DNA of 64,000 nucleotides from Bacteroidales bacterium (GTDB lineage Bacteria > Bacteroidota > Bacteroidia > Bacteroidales > JAADJA01), in assembly GCA_020052415.1 (NCBI GenBank), contig JAGVPB010000011.1, positions 192,035-256,034 of the forward strand, in the 5' to 3' direction. The position numbers were made by a program, and so were the translations under genes. The notes beneath the pieces were generated by a model, which was not told the origin of the DNA, did no database searches, and saw only the letters and a program-made list of their open reading frames with translations. Shown here in pieces: positions 48,511 to 56,403 of the stretch. Position 1 is the stretch's first letter; each line of letters starts with the position of its first letter.

Positions 48511-48546
48511 ACCACAGAGAAACGGAGAACACTGAGAACCACAGAG
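48511..48546. repeat. Dispersed ACCACAGAG-type repeat
   Basis: The sequence ACCACAGAGAAACGGAGAAC followed by ACTGAGAACCACAGAG is of a kind scattered through many Bacteroidota and Chlorobi genomes. It lies in the 496-bp gap between the barrel-protein gene and the HD-domain gene. Confidence 0.5.
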
Positions 48547-48589
48547 GCTGACGCGTAAAAAATATCAAGTCGGCAATCGGTAGTCACCA

Positions 48590-48748
48590 GTCTCAAGTTT
48601 CAGGTTTCAAGTTTCAAGTTTCATCTCGCCATAGGCGAGACAGGTTTCAAGTCTCTGGTCTCATGTCTAAATACTCCTTACTCCAATCCCCTAACTCTTG
48701 CCATATCAAATATCAAACATTTTATTCAAATATCATATATCATATGTC
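48590..48748. repeat. Tandem short-word repeat block at the 3' end of the HD-domain gene
   Basis: It contains tandem TTTCAAG / TCTCAAG / TTTCAGG words, a small palindrome CTCGCCATAGGCGAG, and then ATATCAAATATCAAAC / ATATCATATATCATAT words. It ends one or two bases from the stop codon of the minus-strand HD-domain gene. The vocabulary is shared with the blocks at 9361 and 50870. Confidence 0.75.
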
Positions 48749-48749
48749 C

Positions 48750-50822
48750 TCACTCCGGATACTCCACCCTTAAATGATAAATATTCATCAGTTTTTTTCT
48801 GAAAATAGTTTTGATTTTTTTTATGTCTCTAAAGGTGATGTTGGCATTGTCGAATTGGTGATTTTCGATTTGTTTATTGATCATATTTTCAACCAGGTTA
48901 TTGATTGATTCCTCGTCCGGTTTTTTAAGTGAACGTGAGGAGGCTTCAACTACATCGGCCATCATTAGTAAAGCTGTTTCCTTCGAAAATGGCTCAGGTC
49001 CATGATAAGTGAAGGCCGAAACATCCATTTCCTCCTCGGGATTGGCTTTTTTTGCGAGTGAATAAAAATATTCTGTCTTGCGGGTTCCATGGTGGGTTCT
49101 GATAAAATCAATAACCTGTTCAGGAAGCTTGTATTTCTTTGCCTTCTCGACTCCCGAAATCACATGGTTGATGATGATCTGGGCGCTTTCTTCGTGGGTT
49201 AGCTCATCATGAGGATTTAAACCGTAGGACTGGTTCTCAATAAAGTACAGGGGATCATCCATTTTCCCTATGTCGTGGTACATTGCACCGGTTCGGACCA
49301 ATAAAGGATTTGCACCGATTTCATAAGCCGCTTCTTCGGCAAGATTCGCCATTTGCATACTGTGCTGGAAGGTACCCGGAGCCTTCAGCGTAAGTTCACG
49401 AAGCAACTTATTATTGGTGTTTGAAAGTTCCAGAAGGGAAATATCTGTGATCAGTCCGAAAATTCTTTCAAAAACAAAAATCAATGGATAAGAAAAGAAA
49501 GTCAGAAATGCGCTTCCACCAAACATAACAAAATACTGATAATTAATTTCTTTTATACTGCCTTCCTTTATCAGTGTCATCCCGGTATAAATTATAGAGT
49601 AGGTGATAAATATCATTAGGGAAGTAAGGAAGAACTGCGACCTGCGTTCAAGCCTGACTATACTTAAAATAGTGACAATTCCGGCAAACAACTGCAGAAA
49701 TACAAATTCGTAGCTGTTTGGTACTATTAAACCAGTAATTATTATGGTTATCAGATGCGAGAATAACGCCAGGCGGGTATCGTTGAAAATGCCTACAACA
49801 ATGGGAACAAGGCAAACCGGTACGAGATAAATAAATTCAGGATTGAACTTTACCACGAGCGTCATTGCGAGTACTATTGAAATGATCATAATCATGATGA
49901 GTACAATCTTTTTCTGATCATTAAAGACTTCTATGCGGAAAAACAACAGAAACAGAAAGAGGGAGAACATGGAAACGGAAAGAAGAATAATATGGCCGGC
50001 CAGGATTCCGGCATATTTAAATGAAGAACCAAGCTTAGCCTCATACTCCAGCCTGAGTGATTGCAGTACCTGAAGTTTGTCATTGGTAATGAGTTCTCCT
50101 TTCGAAATCACAAGCTCGCCGGTTTGTATCATTCCGCGGGTTATCGAGATTTTATCAATAAGAGCCCGCATTTCCTTTTCAGTAGTTTCCTGATCGAATT
50201 TCACAGATTGGATCAGGGAATTCTCAAGCACCGATATAATCAGCTCCCTGTCCACATTATTAAACGATTTGATCTTGTTGTAGATATATTTATCAGCCGT
50301 TTGAACGGAATAAAATTCGCCGAGATGGCGTTCTTCAGCTATATTGCTGGTAATAATAATTACTGTATAATCTGCTGGCTGACCTTCGAGGTACTTGTTC
50401 ATTTCAATGATCCCCGATTTCATAATTGTATCATAAATCTCCAGGCAAACAGATAGATTTCTTTTTTTCCTGTTTTCATTCGCAGGATTTACCGGGTATT
50501 TTTTATTCCAGTTTAGTCCGAAATTTTCAGTCAGAACAACTCTCTGGTTGACAGGTACATCAGGATCGTTTGAAAAATAGGGTTTAATGTGCTGAAGTAC
50601 CTGGCGTTTCTCCTCTTCCAGTTCTTCAGCAGGTTTCAGAATAGCGAAGTCAAAAGGGGCTATCAGGTTTTGATGCATCCACGGCTTGCCTTTACTGAAT
50701 TCATATTTGAATTTTCCCTCCTTGGGTAAGATCAAAACAAGAATCAGGATGCTAAGGCCAAACAGGATTATTTTTGACAGTATTGCATAGTGATCTCTTA
50801 GGTACGACACAAATCTGTTCAT
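48750..50822 (-). CDS. PgpH-type 7TM-HD cyclic-di-AMP phosphodiesterase
   Basis: The 690-residue membrane protein has one N-terminal membrane segment (ILFGLSILILVLI), a ~230-residue extracytoplasmic region and seven membrane helices (~270-460). The HD-type domain is cytoplasmic (~480-690), with HSMQMANLAEEAAYEIG, the HDIGK motif (GAMYHDIGKMDDP), NPHDELTHEESA, and HHGTR. This is the 7TMR-HDED/7TM-HD architecture of Listeria PgpH, which hydrolyses the second messenger c-di-AMP to pApA. All HD metal ligands I can recognise are present. c-di-AMP as substrate is inferred from the family. The gene is monocistronic as far as can be seen, with repeat blocks on both sides. Confidence 0.9.
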   Translation of the reverse strand: MNRFVSYLRDHYAILSKIILFGLSILILVLILPKEGKFKYEFSKGKPWMHQNLIAPFDFAILKPAEELEEEKRQVLQHIKPYFSNDPDVPVNQRVVLTENFGLNWNKKYPVNPANENRKKRNLSVCLEIYDTIMKSGIIEMNKYLEGQPADYTVIIITSNIAEERHLGEFYSVQTADKYIYNKIKSFNNVDRELIISVLENSLIQSVKFDQETTEKEMRALIDKISITRGMIQTGELVISKGELITNDKLQVLQSLRLEYEAKLGSSFKYAGILAGHIILLSVSMFSLFLFLLFFRIEVFNDQKKIVLIMIMIISIVLAMTLVVKFNPEFIYLVPVCLVPIVVGIFNDTRLALFSHLITIIITGLIVPNSYEFVFLQLFAGIVTILSIVRLERRSQFFLTSLMIFITYSIIYTGMTLIKEGSIKEINYQYFVMFGGSAFLTFFSYPLIFVFERIFGLITDISLLELSNTNNKLLRELTLKAPGTFQHSMQMANLAEEAAYEIGANPLLVRTGAMYHDIGKMDDPLYFIENQSYGLNPHDELTHEESAQIIINHVISGVEKAKKYKLPEQVIDFIRTHHGTRKTEYFYSLAKKANPEEEMDVSAFTYHGPEPFSKETALLMMADVVEASSRSLKKPDEESINNLVENMINKQIENHQFDNANITFRDIKKIKTIFRKKLMNIYHLRVEYPE

Positions 50823-50869
50823 TTTTAGTCAATTTGAATTTACGAAAATAGGTAAAAAAAATTTGTTGC

Positions 50870-51044
50870 CAGATGCTGGGTGCTTGTTACTGGTTGCTGG
50901 TTACTGGTTGCTGGTTCCGGGTTCTGTGTTCTGAGTTTTGAGTTCTGTGTTCTGTGTTGGTAACAGATATCTAATTTCAAATTTCTCAAGTCTCAAGTCT
51001 CATTTCTCAAGTCTTAATACTAAATACTAATGACTCAAGACTTC
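50870..51044. repeat. Tandem short-word repeat block overlapping the end of the DUF3108 gene
   Basis: It consists of TTACTGGTTGCTGG units (~50886-50920), GAGTTCTGTGTTCTG units (~50924-50960) and TCTCAAGTCTCAAG units (~50983-51015). It ends in CTAATGACTCAAGACTT, the same terminal sequence as the block at 9361. The last ~18 bp lie inside the coding sequence of the DUF3108 gene and supply its last codons and stop. Confidence 0.8.
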
Positions 51045-51863
51045 TTCCCTTTTATCTTCAACCTCAGCATCCATGCTACTTTTCAATCCTTCATAACCAA
51101 CCAGGTAAGCTTTCACCGAACCGACAAGGATTTGAGCTTCGGCCATGACAGGTATTTTATTTTTATCATCGGTAACCCAAACTATAAGGTTTTCACCTCC
51201 TTTGAAAATCGTGCCTTCCACTACCACTGCACTAAATTTAATGCATACATATTTATTCCCGGCCCTGTTCTCAATTGTTTCCTTGCCAAGGTACCTGATG
51301 AAAAGTTCAAAATATTGACCGTCAATGATAAGATTTACTGGAATTCTGTCGCCCGGCTTATAATCAGAAAAATCTAGGCTTCTTGCATAGTAGGTTGCCG
51401 AAAGAATATCAAAAGTACATGCCGGAATTTGAATTGTGTCGGCAGACTTTTTTCCCGATTCGGTTTTTTCTATGTTCACACTCTTGTTATCAGATTGGAA
51501 ATGATAAGTGTTCTGTGCTTCATGTCCTCCCTCAGCAATATCACTTCTAAACCAAACCGGTTGCAAACTCACTGCATCAACTATTGACTGAAACCGGTCC
51601 CTTACCCTGAATATCCAATCATAGTATTTGTATGAATTGCCTGTTACTGTGAAAAAAAATGCTTTTTTCCCATAATGAGTTATTGTATCTGCTTTAAACT
51701 TAACTTCGCCGGCATTCACCCAAAGGATTCCCCAATTATATGCAATCTCGTAACTGATTTTTTCACCAGGTTTAAAAGAAAACTCATTATTCACACACTG
51801 TTCATACGAACACAGGCCAATTATAAATGTAAAAGTGGCGAGTATAAAAAGAGGTTTTCTCAC
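51027..51863 (-). CDS. DUF3108 domain-containing protein
   Basis: The 278-residue product has an N-terminal hydrophobic segment (PLFILATFTFIIGLC) and then the DUF3108 fold. It starts FKPGEKISYEIAYNWGILWV and includes YYDWIFRVRDRFQSIVD, YYARSLDFSDYKPGD and IVWVTDDKNKIPVMAEAQI. Members are periplasmic or outer-membrane-associated beta-rich proteins of unknown function in Bacteroidota and Proteobacteria. The last residues EVLSH are encoded by the terminal sequence of the adjacent short-word repeat block, so its natural C-terminus may have been altered by that repeat (inference). It is separated from tonB by a terminator, so it probably has its own promoter in the 77-bp gap. Confidence 0.87.
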   Translation of the reverse strand: MRKPLFILATFTFIIGLCSYEQCVNNEFSFKPGEKISYEIAYNWGILWVNAGEVKFKADTITHYGKKAFFFTVTGNSYKYYDWIFRVRDRFQSIVDAVSLQPVWFRSDIAEGGHEAQNTYHFQSDNKSVNIEKTESGKKSADTIQIPACTFDILSATYYARSLDFSDYKPGDRIPVNLIIDGQYFELFIRYLGKETIENRAGNKYVCIKFSAVVVEGTIFKGGENLIVWVTDDKNKIPVMAEAQILVGSVKAYLVGYEGLKSSMDAEVEDKREEVLSH

Positions 51864-51903
51864 TGTTCAAATTTGGATACAAAATAATGAAATTACAGGG
51901 CAA

Positions 51904-51930
51904 CAAAAAAACCGGCTGCTGACCGGTTTT
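51904..51930 (-). terminator. Intrinsic terminator after tonB
   Basis: On the minus strand a perfect 8-bp stem (AAAACCGG / CCGGTTTT) with a 7-nt loop is followed by a run of seven T. It lies 11 bp past the tonB stop. Confidence 0.85.
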
Positions 51931-51940
51931 CCTTATTTTT

Positions 51941-52621
51941 TTAATTCAGTTTAAATAATATAGGCATATTAAACTGAACCCTCACTGGTTTTCCTCTCTG
52001 CTTTCCCGGTTCCCACTTAGGCATGTTCTGTATAACCCTGATCGCTTCTTCATCACAGCCTCCGCCAATCCCCCGCAACACTTTTACATCAGTAACACGC
52101 CCATCCCTTTCAACGACAAAGGTTACGAATACTCTACCCTGGATTCCGCTTTCGCGGGCCATCTGAGGATATTTAATATTTTCATTCAGATACAATATCC
52201 TGGCTGCTTCGCCCCCGGGGAAATTCGGCATAGATTCAACTACAGTAAAAATAGGAGCTTCCTCTGCTTCTTGTTCCTCTTCCACGGGAGGTTCATATTT
52301 TTGAATCTCCGTTTCCTGGTCGGCTTCAACATCAATTTCAATTTCATCGGTTATTTCCATGTCGTCCTCCACAATTTCGATGACTGTTGTTTGCTGGGGC
52401 GCTTTTGGGGGTGGTGGCGCTTTATCCTGCTGGGTAATCTCAACCATTTCCTCAGGTATGTTTTCAGCTACCCTTTGCTGAAGATTAAGTTCCTGCTTTT
52501 CATAGCTTTTCCATTCAAAAGCTATCAGTACCAAAGCAAGGGCAATGACCAGCCCGATTTGGGTAAACAGCATTTTTTTACTTTCCAGATCGGCTTTCGA
52601 TGATTTTTTTTGATCAATCAT
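51941..52621 (-). CDS. tonB: Energy transducer TonB
   Basis: TonB carries energy from the inner-membrane ExbBD motor to outer-membrane receptors. The 226-residue product has a cytoplasmic N-terminus, one membrane anchor (IGLVIALALVLIAFEW, ~22-37), a Pro- and Glu-rich periplasmic linker (KAPPPPKAPQQ, VEEEQEAEEAP), and a C-terminal TonB domain. The TonB domain has NIKYPQMARESGIQGRVFV, RDGRVTDVKVLRG, GCDEEAIRVIQNMPKWEPG and PVRVQFNMPI. No exbB or exbD is nearby. The gene is monocistronic with its own promoter-like box and terminator. It could serve the receptor at 2807, but such organisms usually have several TonB proteins. Confidence 0.93.
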   Translation of the reverse strand: MIDQKKSSKADLESKKMLFTQIGLVIALALVLIAFEWKSYEKQELNLQQRVAENIPEEMVEITQQDKAPPPPKAPQQTTVIEIVEDDMEITDEIEIDVEADQETEIQKYEPPVEEEQEAEEAPIFTVVESMPNFPGGEAARILYLNENIKYPQMARESGIQGRVFVTFVVERDGRVTDVKVLRGIGGGCDEEAIRVIQNMPKWEPGKQRGKPVRVQFNMPILFKLN

Positions 52622-52648
52622 ATTATTAAAGTATTAAGGATCAAACCC

Positions 52649-52656
52649 CAAAATTA
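52649..52656 (-). promoter_or_regulatory. Candidate -7 box of tonB
   Basis: TAATTTTG on the minus strand matches TAnnTTTG, 28 bp before the ATG. A TTTG lies 25 bp further upstream, longer than the usual 19-21 bp. Confidence 0.4.
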
Positions 52657-52774
52657 ATTTTGCTAAATTATAAATAATTTTCAAACATTCGAATTTGTCA
52701 AAATTATAACGGGGTCAGTCAAATATTTATTACCTCAAATTACATATAGATACTAATTAGAACCTTAATTATTC

Positions 52775-53155
52775 TTATGACCCAACCAATTCACTATAGG
52801 CCTTTGCATCATAGAGGGATGCCACTTCACCGGAATTGCTGATTTTGATTTTAATGATCCAACCTTTATCATATGGATCAGAATTGATAATTTCCGGTGT
52901 TGATTCCAATGCTTCATTGAATTCAATTACTTCACCTGAAACCGGCATATACATATCAGAAACAGTTTTAACGGCCTCAATTGTGCCAAAAACCTCATCT
53001 TTATTCAGCGTTTCGCCAACAGTTTCAACCTCAATGAAAACTATATCACCAAGTTCTTTCTGGGCAAAATCGGTAACTCCGATATATGCTTCGTTGCCGC
53101 TAACCCTTAACCACTCATGGTTTTTTGTGTACTTTAAATCTTTTGGAAAATTCAT
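52775..53155 (-). CDS. gcvH: Glycine cleavage system H protein
   Basis: GcvH carries the aminomethyl group on a lipoyl arm between the P, T and L proteins of the glycine cleavage system. The 126-residue product has the full family sequence: [50 protein letters not shown] with the lipoylated Lys63, and [12 protein letters not shown]. Length and lysine position are standard. The other glycine-cleavage genes are not next to it, which is common in this phylum. A well-formed Bacteroidota promoter lies just upstream. Confidence 0.97.
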   Translation of the reverse strand: MNFPKDLKYTKNHEWLRVSGNEAYIGVTDFAQKELGDIVFIEVETVGETLNKDEVFGTIEAVKTVSDMYMPVSGEVIEFNEALESTPEIINSDPYDKGWIIKIKISNSGEVASLYDAKAYSELVGS

Positions 53156-53180
53156 ATTGTGCTCATTTTAATTAAGGTTC

Positions 53181-53213
53181 CAAAAATAATAAATTAAGAT
53201 TGTGATAAACAAA
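53181..53213 (-). promoter_or_regulatory. Bacteroidota-type promoter of gcvH
   Basis: On the minus strand TTTG (53213-53210) is followed, after exactly 21 bp, by TATTTTTG (53188-53181). This fits the -33/-7 consensus TTTG-N19-21-TAnnTTTG. Transcription would start near 53174, about 20 nt before the ATG. It is the best promoter in the window. Confidence 0.7.
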
Positions 53214-53268
53214 CGTTATTAAAAAAATTGTAAACATCAATAGCATTACAAACAATGAAACAAAATAC

Positions 53269-53276
53269 TATTTTTG
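53269..53276 (+). promoter_or_regulatory. Candidate -7 box of the second tungstate/molybdate operon
   Basis: TATTTTTG matches TAnnTTTG, ~90 bp upstream of the ATG at 53366. No -33 TTTG at the expected spacing. Confidence 0.35.
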
Positions 53277-53365
53277 AGCCTCATCTTTTTAAGATAATCC
53301 GGGTGTAAGCAATAATTTCTTTAACGCCGGTCACAGTTTTCTAAATGGTACTAATAAATAAAATT

Positions 53366-54475
53366 ATGGTTTTAAAAAAAATTCAATCAATCGTTTTATC
53401 AGGATTACTGATCATTTGCGGATTCTCCTGCGGTGACAAGGTTCATCAGAGTCAAAAGGAGGAAATAATCCCACCAGCCGGTTCAAATAAACCAGACACA
53501 TCTGATCTCACCAATAATTTTTACGACAATGCTGAGGATCATAAGCTGCCGTTCACCAACCTTGTGGTAGGAGGTGAGGTATCAAATCCTGGACCGGTTA
53601 GTTTTGAAGGGCTGCAGTTGCACACGGTTATCGTGAAAGAAACCCGGCTGTCGGAAACCGGCGACACTTTCACAGGAGCTTACCGATATGACGGTTATTC
53701 ACTTTTTGACATACTTAACAATTATAAAATTGAAAAGAAGAACAAAGAAGAATTCGCACCGATCATTGATTTGTATGTTCAGATAGAAAATGAAAAAGGG
53801 GAGAAGGTATTTGTGAGCTGGGGTGAGATTTATTACCCGAACCAGCTGCATGAAATCATAATCGCAACAAGCGTGATGCGGATAGTACCTTCTAAAACCA
53901 AAGACCTGTGGCCGTTGCCGGTTGAATCAAAAATGATTTTTGCTACCGACCTGATAACTGAACGCAACATTACTTCGCCTTCAAAAATTACTGTTATATC
54001 CAGTCCAAAATCATTTACAACCGTAAAGGGTCTGTCGCCTGTATTTTCACACGATATCAGGATATTCGAAAATGAAGTTTTGTTTACAACCCTCTTTCAA
54101 ATACCTGCGGAAATTCAGCAGCAAACGTTTCATGCAATTTTTTACGGGCGTGGGAGAGGAATTCACAGTACACAACCCTTTGATGGTTATATGCTGAAAG
54201 AAATAGTTAAAAAATATTCCACTTTTAATAAACAGTTTTTGCAGACAGGATTGATCCTGATTGTAGCAAAAGACGGGTATCGTGGCCTGTTTACCTATAG
54301 TGAAGTCATGAACCGGAATGACCAGTCGGAAGTACTGCTGGTATATAAACCGGATGAGAAAGATGGCGGTGTTTTCAGGCTTTTCCCTGCCGGTGATTTC
54401 TTTTCGGATCGGGCAATTAAAGCAATCGAAAGTATATACATTTCATACGGAGAATTAATTCATGACCCTGTTTAA
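53366..54475 (+). CDS. Lipoprotein with two Moco-binding-domain-like folds, in the wtpBC operon
   Basis: From the ATG at 53366 the signal MVLKKIQSIVLSGLLIICG ends in lipobox GFSC; an ATG at 53345 would add seven residues. The rest seems to be two related domains. The first, ~50-200, runs from NLVVGGEVSNPGPVSF through YRYDGYSLFDIL to WPLPVESKMIFATDL; the second is ~215-365. The pattern of a Val-Gly-Val-like opening, a GYSLFDILN helix and a conserved ending resembles the sulfite-oxidase molybdopterin-binding fold. It has no Cys after the lipobox Cys, so it lacks the usual molybdenum-ligating cysteine. It overlaps the permease gene by 14 bp, exactly where a binding protein is expected. It may bind tungstate, molybdate or the cofactor (inference). 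Confidence 0.7.
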   Translation: MVLKKIQSIVLSGLLIICGFSCGDKVHQSQKEEIIPPAGSNKPDTSDLTNNFYDNAEDHKLPFTNLVVGGEVSNPGPVSFEGLQLHTVIVKETRLSETGDTFTGAYRYDGYSLFDILNNYKIEKKNKEEFAPIIDLYVQIENEKGEKVFVSWGEIYYPNQLHEIIIATSVMRIVPSKTKDLWPLPVESKMIFATDLITERNITSPSKITVISSPKSFTTVKGLSPVFSHDIRIFENEVLFTTLFQIPAEIQQQTFHAIFYGRGRGIHSTQPFDGYMLKEIVKKYSTFNKQFLQTGLILIVAKDGYRGLFTYSEVMNRNDQSEVLLVYKPDEKDGGVFRLFPAGDFFSDRAIKAIESIYISYGELIHDPV

Positions 54476-55277
54476 AGCAAATATTTTTCATCTTGCTTTT
54501 ATCTTTTTAGGAGGTCTGGCATTACTATTTATTATCAGTCCCCTGCTAAGCATGTTTTTGCATACCACTTTCGGAGAAATATTTGAGACCGGTCGTGATT
54601 CGGAAGTCAGGCAAAGTATAACAAGAACACTGCTTATATCTTTTTCGGCGACATTGTTTTTTTCCATACTGGCCATACCTTTGTCTTACCTGCTTGCGCG
54701 AAAGGATTTTCCGGGTAAGCGGCTTGTTGCGGGTATTATTGACCTTCCAATTGTAATTCCTCATTCGGCTGCCGGTATAGCAATCCTCGGTTTTATTTCA
54801 CGGGATTCAGTGATTGGAAAAATTGCAGGTATTTTTGGACTAAACCTGGTTGGTCATCCTATGGGTATTGCACTGGCAATGACTTTTGTAAGCATTCCCT
54901 TTCTGATCAATTCGGCAAGGGACGGATTCATGTCGGTACCCGTCAGGCTTGAGAAGGCAGCTTTAACACTGGGTGCTTCACAACTCCGGGTTTTTTTTAC
55001 AATTGCTTTACCGCTGGCGTGGAGAAATATATTGTCGGGTTTAATATTAATGTTTGGACGGGGAATGAGCGAATTTGGAGCAGTTGTCATAGTAGCCTAC
55101 CATCCTATGATCACTCCTGTTTTGATTTGGGAGCGGTTTAGCGCCTTTGGACTGAAATATGCCAGGCCTGTTTCGGTTTTATTTATAGTTATTTGTCTTT
55201 TGTTTTTTGTGGCGCTAAGGTTATTATCGGGGGCAAAGAAAAAATATCATGCTGAGCATTCAAAATCTTACCGGTAA
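54462..55277 (+). CDS. Tungstate/molybdate ABC transporter permease
   Basis: The 271-residue inner-membrane protein has six or so hydrophobic segments (HLAFIFLGGLALLFIIS, LLISFSATLFFSILAIPLSY, and others). The ABC permease EAA loop reads EKAALTLGASQLRVFFTIALP. The stretch GIIDLPIVIPHSAAGIAILG is typical of the ModB/WtpB/TupB branch. It forms the channel for the ATPase encoded next, with a 29-bp overlap. The choice between tungstate and molybdate cannot be made from the permease alone; a WtpA-type binding protein at the left end of the window favours tungstate or both. The overlap with the lipoprotein gene upstream suggests they work together. Confidence 0.9.
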   Translation: MTLFKANIFHLAFIFLGGLALLFIISPLLSMFLHTTFGEIFETGRDSEVRQSITRTLLISFSATLFFSILAIPLSYLLARKDFPGKRLVAGIIDLPIVIPHSAAGIAILGFISRDSVIGKIAGIFGLNLVGHPMGIALAMTFVSIPFLINSARDGFMSVPVRLEKAALTLGASQLRVFFTIALPLAWRNILSGLILMFGRGMSEFGAVVIVAYHPMITPVLIWERFSAFGLKYARPVSVLFIVICLLFFVALRLLSGAKKKYHAEHSKSYR

Positions 55278-56277
55278 ATTTGATGAGTTCATCTTAAATG
55301 ACATTAGCCTCGAAATAAAAAGAGGCGAATATTTTGTCTTGCTCGGCCCTTCCGGTGCCGGTAAAACCATCCTTTTCGAAACCATAGCGGGAATCAACCT
55401 GCCTGATTCAGGTAAAATTGTTCTCAATGGAAAAGATATTACCTGGTCAAAGATCAGGACCCGGCAGATCGGGCTCGTTTTTCAGGACGGTGCAGTATTT
55501 CCTCACCTTACGGCAGCACAAAATATCGGTTATCCTCTAAAAATTAAAAACCAGAATAAAAAGAAAATCCGCGAAAAAGTACTCCTCCTGGCGGACCAGA
55601 TGGGGATTGGACATCTGCTTCACAGGAAACCCGATACTTTGTCGGGAGGTGAGCTAAAGCGTGTTGCCATTGCAAGGACCCTTGCTCTTGATCCTTTGTG
55701 CCTTTTGCTTGATGAGCCGCTTTCTTCTATAGATGCACAATTGCGTGATGATATCCTGGGGTTACTTAAAAATTTAAATAAAAGCGGATTGACCATTTTG
55801 CATATTACCCATGATTACAGGGAAGCTTTTTATCTGGCTAACAAAATGGCTGTAATTGACAATGGCAGGATTGTTCAGCAAGGCACACCTTCAGAGATAT
55901 TTACCCGACCCGGATCGAAATTTATTGCCGGATTTATCGGTATCAAAAATTACTTTGAATACAAAGCGGCTGGTGAAAGTGAAATATTAATAGGGGATAG
56001 GGTAAAGTTAAAAGCAGCATCAAAGGTGCCGCCTTCAGGACAAGTTGTCATCCATCAGGAAAGTATAAGGATTTTGACTGACATCAAACCCGATTCTGAG
56101 GTAAATTTCTTCAAAGGCAAAATTCTCGATGTGGTTCATTTCCCTGAAAATACTGAGGTGACAATTGATATTGGGATTCTTATGCATATTGTTTTGAATC
56201 CGTCTCTTGCAGGGGAAAATGAACTCAGTGGTTCTATGAGCTTAACGATTGATCCTACGAAGCTTGATTTTATTTAA
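55249..56277 (+). CDS. Tungstate/molybdate ABC transporter ATP-binding protein
   Basis: The 342-residue ATPase has Walker A (GPSGAGKT), Q-loop (GLVFQDGAVFPHLTA), signature LSGGELKRVAIA, Walker B (LCLLLDEPLSSID) and H-loop (ILHITHDYREAF). A C-terminal extension from ~250 is like a TOBE/MOP regulatory domain (VVIHQESIRIL, FFKGKILDVVHFPENTEVTID). It belongs to the ModC/WtpC/CysA-type importers. It is coupled to the permease gene by a 29-bp overlap. A terminator follows 72 bp past its stop. All motor residues are intact. Confidence 0.92.
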   Translation: MLSIQNLTGKFDEFILNDISLEIKRGEYFVLLGPSGAGKTILFETIAGINLPDSGKIVLNGKDITWSKIRTRQIGLVFQDGAVFPHLTAAQNIGYPLKIKNQNKKKIREKVLLLADQMGIGHLLHRKPDTLSGGELKRVAIARTLALDPLCLLLDEPLSSIDAQLRDDILGLLKNLNKSGLTILHITHDYREAFYLANKMAVIDNGRIVQQGTPSEIFTRPGSKFIAGFIGIKNYFEYKAAGESEILIGDRVKLKAASKVPPSGQVVIHQESIRILTDIKPDSEVNFFKGKILDVVHFPENTEVTIDIGILMHIVLNPSLAGENELSGSMSLTIDPTKLDFI

Positions 56278-56348
56278 CTGTAGTAAGGCTTCATGTTTCT
56301 GCGAAGATTTGAACCGATCATCCGATGACTTTATAGTACCATATCAAT

Positions 56349-56386
56349 AAAACAGCCTGCAGTTTAATTTCTGCTGGCTGTTTTTT
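56349..56386. terminator. Bidirectional terminator between the transporter operon and the ankyrin gene
   Basis: A 9-bp outer stem (AAAACAGCC / GGCTGTTTT) with one mismatch and four further inner pairs (GCAG / CTGC) surrounds the loop TTTAATTT. It is flanked by a T run on the + strand and by an A-rich sequence giving U residues on the minus strand. Confidence 0.85.
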
Positions 56387-56403
56387 GATTATCAGCTATT
56401 CTC

